A stretch of DNA of 64,000 nt from Turnera subulata (lineage: Eukaryota > Streptophyta > Magnoliopsida > Malpighiales > Passifloraceae): NCBI GenBank assembly GCA_028386065.3, contig JAKUCV010003088.1:62001-126000 (forward strand), read 5' to 3'. A program made the position numbers and the translations under genes. This document shows positions 59,601 to 64,000 of the stretch, piece by piece. Position 1 is the stretch's first letter. Every line of letters begins with the position of its first letter. A model generated the notes under the pieces. That model ran no database searches and was not told the DNA's origin. It worked only from the letters and a program-made list of their open reading frames with translations.

Positions 59601-60367
59601 TGAGTTGTGTTAATGGCCAACGACATTGGAATTTTAATTGGAGACGTCATCTGTTTTTGTGGGAACAAGAGGTGGCTGATCAATTAGCAAGTAATCTGGT
59701 TAATGTGGTATTCAATATGGGGACAGCAGATGGTTGGAGATGGGTTGCAGATGTGAAGGGTATTTTTAGTGTCAAGTCAGCCTACAATTCTCTATTGGTA
59801 TCTTCAAGGGTGTGTAGTGGTAAACCATGCGTTTGGCTAGGGTGTGCCCCTTTTAAAGTGGAATGTTTCCTTTGGATGGCCTTGAATAATGGAATTGCTG
59901 TAAGATCTACTCTCCTTCGAAATAATATGATTTCAGTAGATAATGCAGGGTGTGCTTTCTGCGATGAGGGTGTCGAATACAGGGACCACCTGTTTATACA
60001 TTGTAGGATGGTTTGGTGTTGGTGGAATCAATTATGTAACTGGTGGGGAGTGAGTTGGTGTGTACCTCAATCTCTGGAGGATTTTTATGAACAATGGATG
60101 GGTCTACTTGGGACTTCTAAAGCAAGGGCCCCTTGGATGGTCGTTTTCTTTATTACAATCTGGAGTGTTTGGTTATCAAGGAACAAGCTTATCTTCGATT
60201 CAAAACAAGTGGATTGGGGCAAATTAGTGGAGTCGGTGTTGTGTAGATCGGTGGAGTGGTTCAAAGTGTCTCAACCTAGCTTTCCCTTTGATTTATCCTC
60301 AATTTTGATTTGTCCTCAGAGTGTCCTAGCCTCGCGTGGACCGGTATGCAAGTTAGTCATTGTATAG
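56667..60367 (+). pseudogene. LINE 2 ORF2: endonuclease-reverse transcriptase, disrupted
   Basis: Starts MLSLISWNVRGLG at 56667. In-frame stops are TGA 57048-57050, TAG 57303-57305 and TAA 57489-57491; all flanking segments stay in the same frame. A frameshift near 57970-57980 then moves to the frame of 57989-60367, which is open for 792 residues to the natural end. Domains: endonuclease (CETKC, WVVIGDFNKI, DRAFFN, SDHCLIIL), RT (KAPGPDG, KIDFRKAYDTVSW, LKQGDPLSPFLF, FADDT) and zf-RVT (CAPFKVECFLWMAL, CAFCDEG...HLFIHC). No RNase H. It cannot give a full protein. Confidence 0.88.
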
Positions 60368-60555
60368 TGTTGTAAGTCTATGCTCTGCTGCTTCTGTTGA
60401 GTTGTGTCGTGTACGGGCCATGATGTTTTGTTTTAGTATGGTAGGTAAACTGAAGCATGGGGTTTTGTCATCCTGTTGATGACCACCTCTGTACATTCTC
60501 TCTTATCTTAATCTTAATATGCTATCGTATTCAAAAAAAGAAGATAGAATCGGTC

Positions 60556-61139
60556 TTTGAAAATAAAAATTGTAAGAAAGAAACGCTGCATCATATCTAC
60601 ATGCTTAATGGAATTCGGGCAACATTTCTCTAATATCCAGAAATAATTATTTCAGAAAATGATCATATTCCCTGAAGTGGTAGAAAGTAGAAAGAAATAA
60701 ATAATCAATAAATCATGTCCATTAGTTCATTACATTTTAATATATAAAGTGCCAATTTTTTTCCCGTCTTTTACAGTCCTATATATCACACCTTTTCTTG
60801 ATGCTAAATATATATCGCACCTTAACCCAATTATTTGATATGCTAATTATGTTTTTGTTTTTCCTTGCCATGAAATCCATTCTTAGTCATTCCGTTAGTA
60901 AATGGATAAATTATTGTCTAAAACAAATTTACCAAATGACAAACTGTTTGCTATTTTTTTTTTTTTTCTAAAGTTTCAACTCCGAGAAGATTCTGAAGGA
61001 GGTCTTATTTAATTATTTTTACATATTACATACTCATTGCAATTGCAGGAAACTCCAAATAGTAATGACTTGAAGACATATGATCACAGCAATGTCATGA
61101 CTTAACTAATTAAGCAGAGGGAGCTAATTAATTAGTTAA
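60556..61139. other. Intergenic, AT-rich
   Basis: No gene is seen. The right part is probably the 3' UTR of the minus-strand LEA-like gene. Confidence 0.5.
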
Positions 61140-61898
61140 TTAATACAAACTGGTACGCATGTATTGCTCAGGGGAAATGTCAGGGTCTGGCTTCTCAACC
61201 CCATCAACATTCCTCAGCCAATAAGTCTGAGAAAGAGATGCTGCATTCTCAGGCACATCATCCATCACACGCTCATGCCCTTTAGGAACATATATCCCTG
61301 TTCGAGGATGAGGTACCCAATCCTCCTCCTCCTTCTTACTGCTACCTTTTGTTGAGTCTAGTGATTTTTCCTGCTGATGATGATTTACTGCTTGGAAACT
61401 GCTTTTAGAAAAGCACTGAACTCGTCTCCCTTCCCTGCACATAAATTTATTGGTGCAAGTTATATTAAGACATATACACAATGGAAAACCATGTATATAT
61501 AACCTAATTTCTCGATTGTCGCAAATCTTAAAAGTCCTGCGCTGCTGTGCCTTTTGTTAGATAGAACACTACAGATCAAGGAATGGTTGAAGCAAGACGA
61601 GTCACTAATAAAGGAGAGGATGCACCAAAAAAATAAAAAGAGAGGGATAAAAATCTCAACGAAATCTTGTTGCCGTCGAATAAAGAACTGCGGTGAATAA
61701 CTGACTCTGACAGGTAATATGAAGTAAAAATGAAAGGACGACCTTCAAATGAAACTTTATACTAAAAAACTATACCTTACATAAATTGTATAACCCTTTA
61801 ATTGAAGATTTGCTAAACGACAATATATACCCGATGATGAAGTCTTGAAACGTAAAGATCTTTAATGGTTTTGAAAGATCTCAAACGTAGAGACGTAG

Positions 61899-61940
<42 letters not shown>

Positions 61941-62420
61941 TAAACTTGAGCACATGGTTCACTATATATATAACTGACGAAATGTTGTTGAGATTGATTT
62001 ATGATATGGGGTGATCTATTGTACACTGGTGAAGGGTTCATCTAAAAAGCGGACACGTCTCCAAAAGTTGAACTCGAAACTTTAAAGTTTCCAGTTGATA
62101 AAGAACATGACTGGGTGTTAATTTTTTCTGCAACCCTAACAAATAATGACAAAATGTGAACATATTATAGATGCAAACATATGTACCAATAGCAAATAAC
62201 TAGTTAGCCGAGCAACAAAGAAAAACAAGCTGGTAGCTCATGCAGCAAGAAAGCAAAAGATTAAAAAGAATTAGTGCGTAGCAAGCAGCTGAGAAAGAAT
62301 TCAAAGATTAAAGTCTCATGATCAAATAGAAGAACGCATATAGGCAATAGCTCAAAAAGTTAAACCAACCACATACCTAAGCATCAACAATTTTGTGTTT
62401 GCAAGCCAAGTTCTTCCCAT
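61140..62420 (-). CDS. Small LEA-like protein (At5g17165-type)
   Basis: Two minus-strand exons, 62420-62377 and 61434-61140, join across a 942-bp GT-AG intron in phase 2; 112 residues. Exon 1 encodes MGRTWLANTKLLML, and exon 2 continues REGRRVQCFSKSSFQ, a basic amphipathic start that could target mitochondria or plastids. The conserved part is DWVPHPRTGIYVPKGHE, followed by ASLSQTYWLRNVDGVEKPDP. This resembles a family annotated as late embryogenesis abundant in plants (At5g17165 from memory), with a W-x-P-H-P-x-T-G motif; LEA-type proteins are linked to desiccation and stress. Exon 1 is inferred from splice sites and an upstream ATG, so the first 15 residues are less certain than the rest. 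Confidence 0.75.
61902..61938. repeat. (TA)n microsatellite
   Basis: An uninterrupted TA run of about 18 units in the intron of the LEA-like gene. Confidence 0.95.
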
Positions 62421-63284
62421 GAGTAGGAAGAAAGTGAGGGAATGAGTTGTTCCTCTGAAAACCAGCTACTAGTCTAGGATGTAACTATTACCTAACTTTG
62501 ATATCAGAACTTAAAGATATGTGACACCATATATATAATCGTGGTACTGATGCTGTACTGTAAAACGGAACCTGAAAAGGATGGGATGTAAAACATAACA
62601 TGGTACAACTTAGAGAGACATTTTTTCTAGATCTATATATAAAGAATAAGTTCGTTTTGAACATATCTGGTGAAGGCGATAGAAAAAGAACATGCATTCA
62701 GAATGCGGAAGTGGGAAGCTGAAAGCTTTTTGGTGTTTCGAGGACAGGGAAAAAGGAGCCAATGCCCTCAACCTGTGGTCTTAAATTCTGATGGAAACAT
62801 CATTATAAGATACCCTCCACAATTTGATAACATATTTTTAATTTAAGCATCTTAGCATATATAGGTTTCTTAGTAAAAGATTGGTTATTGGTTATTCCGT
62901 CTTGGTTCATTAAGTGAGGGCCATCTCTATAGATGTCATGTCATCCTTTTGTAAGGCCTAAAATAATTCATGGGAAGCTAATGCTTAATGCTTAATTCTT
63001 TGCCTCCTGCACGAGTTTGAGGGAGTTCCGGGGTTATTCGGTGACTGGTCCAAAAGTGGTAAAAGTGATTCCGTTTTGTTATTTGATGGATCAAGACTCA
63101 GAACTCAAATCCAATGCCGTTGAGCCCATTACAATGCCCATTTGAAAGGAAAGAAAATCGTCTGGATTATTCAAGACTCGGAAAATAATATCGTGTTTTG
63201 GTTTCGGTGACATTATTATTAATGAACAACCAGGCACCTGTCGATTAAATTTCAATAATAGGCCTTGCGCCACCCTCTTATACC
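62421..63284. other. LEA-like gene upstream region and intergenic DNA
   Basis: Holds the likely promoter of the LEA-like gene on the minus strand. No other gene is recognised. Confidence 0.5.
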
Positions 63285-63299
63285 AAAAAAAAAAAAACG

Positions 63300-63522
63300 C
63301 CATTCAAGTCGAATCCGAATTGGTCATGTTGTTGATGACATTTTATCTTTTTCATCTTCTTTTGACATTTTACTCTATTCTTACATTCTTAGATTATGTA
63401 ATAAGGTGGCTGATGCCACTAGTAGACTGGTTTTTTTAGTTCACCCATATGTGGATTGGATTGGTACTCCGTCGACTCCAATTACACATCTGGATGACGC
63501 TGAGGTTGCAACTTTTGTCTGA
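63300..63522 (+). pseudogene. LINE RNase H C-terminal remnant (tentative)
   Basis: The frame reads LRLCNKVADATSRLVFLVHP, then DWIGTPSTPITHLDDAE. The pattern CNxVADAxxRL followed by W and P residues matches the end of the RNase H (RVT_3) domain found in many plant LINEs. The upstream part of the domain and the RT are missing. An A13 tract at about 63286-63298 precedes it. Neither LINE 1 nor LINE 2 carries such a domain, so this comes from another family. Confidence 0.5.
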
Positions 63523-64000
63523 GTTGAACGAAAGGAATTATTTCCTCCTAAAAAAAATAATTCCAAGAAACCAAGCAAAAGAACCTCAAGCTCAACCAAT
63601 TTTCGCAAATTTAAAAGGAGCCAAGTTCTAACCCACAATATAAATTTATCTCATAGTCCTTTATAAAATGTAAATTCGAGTCTTAAATTATTTTTTATTG
63701 ATATAAATGGATCATAATCTAATATTTTATTAAATGTAATTTTTTCCGTCCCTCAAGCGTTGTAAAACATATATAAGTTTAATTTTAATTAACTAGGTCC
63801 TACAATCCTAAAAATCTAAATTCTAAACTTTACATAAATTTTAAACTTTAAATCTTAAACCCTAATAAAAGATTAAGCTACAAAACGCTGAAGTTTAAAC
63901 TTAAACTCTAATCCTTAAACTATTAATCCTAAAAAATATTAAACTATAGATCCTAACATTATGAACCCAAAAATTCTAAACCTTAAGATCTTTACACTTT
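63523..64000. other. AT-rich region with degenerate CTAAAC/TAAACC repeats
   Basis: From about 63790 the sequence repeats variants of CCTAAA, TTAAAC and TAAACCCTAA at irregular spacing. It looks like a worn low-complexity or telomere-like array and may continue past the window. Confidence 0.5.

Larger units (their letters stand above)
54539..60540 (+). mobile_element. LINE 2: full-length but damaged L1-type retrotransposon
   Basis: A 6.0-kb plus-strand element is bounded by a perfect 15-bp duplication AAGATAGAATCGGTC (54524-54538 and 60541-60555). It has an 82-base leader, ORF1 (54621-56534), a broken ORF2 (56667-60367), a 3' UTR and a short tail (AAAAAAAG). The long intact duplication and full ORF1 suggest moderate age, while ORF2 has three stops and a frameshift. 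It is a different lineage from LINE 1: its ORF1 carries an RRM and no zinc knuckle. Confidence 0.9.

Overview
This window is nuclear DNA from a flowering plant, most likely a eudicot. Genes carry GT-AG introns, intergenic DNA is AT-rich, and the proteins are plant-specific types: a PPR protein, a clade D PP2C, a lysine-containing arabinogalactan protein, DUF620 and DUF2828 proteins. Transposable elements (LTR, LINE, hAT, MITE, SINE) fill much of the space between genes. There are no bacterial operons, CRISPR arrays or rRNA genes, and I found no complete tRNA gene. I cannot name the species. Gene models were built by hand from reading frames and splice sites.

Layout. 1-922 (+) is the 3' end of a DUF620 gene. 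923-17474 is repeat-rich. It holds a non-autonomous hAT element (7356-11272) that was split by a 3-kb solo LTR (7819-10815), then an old Ty3/gypsy element (11807-14899) that was itself invaded by another gypsy element in reverse orientation, then two MITEs. 17475-19183 (-) is a two-exon arabinogalactan protein gene with a GPI-anchor signal in exon 2. 23399-24848 (+) is a two-exon, probably plastid-targeted SWIB-domain protein. 26007-28481 (+) is an intronless 824-residue PPR protein. 31349-32386 (-) is a five-exon SWIM zinc-finger protein of the ZSWIM7/SWS1 type. 33794-35932 (-) is a four-exon PP2C. 37915-39470 (-) is a broken DUF2828 gene.

The right half is dominated by two LINEs with perfect target-site duplications. 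Element 1 is 40591-46067 (-) and nearly intact. Element 2 is 54539-60540 (+), with ORF1 open and ORF2 interrupted. Between them are a three-exon RING-H2 gene (47246-49480, -) and a second copy of the solo LTR (50904-53507). 61140-62420 (-) is a two-exon small LEA-like gene. The window ends in AT-rich DNA with a LINE RNase H remnant.

The host genes do not form one pathway. The SWIM-domain, PP2C and RING genes lie in the same orientation, and as I remember it their Arabidopsis counterparts are near neighbours on chromosome 4, so this looks like a conserved gene block stretched by transposons. I found no convincing new biological system. The most interesting signals are in the mobile elements: the nested hAT/solo-LTR structure, a pair of LTRs with a hairpin kept by different bases, a LINE with TAATG-coupled ORFs that are both damaged at their starts, and a LINE whose 5' end carries a 25-bp copy of its own reverse-transcriptase region.
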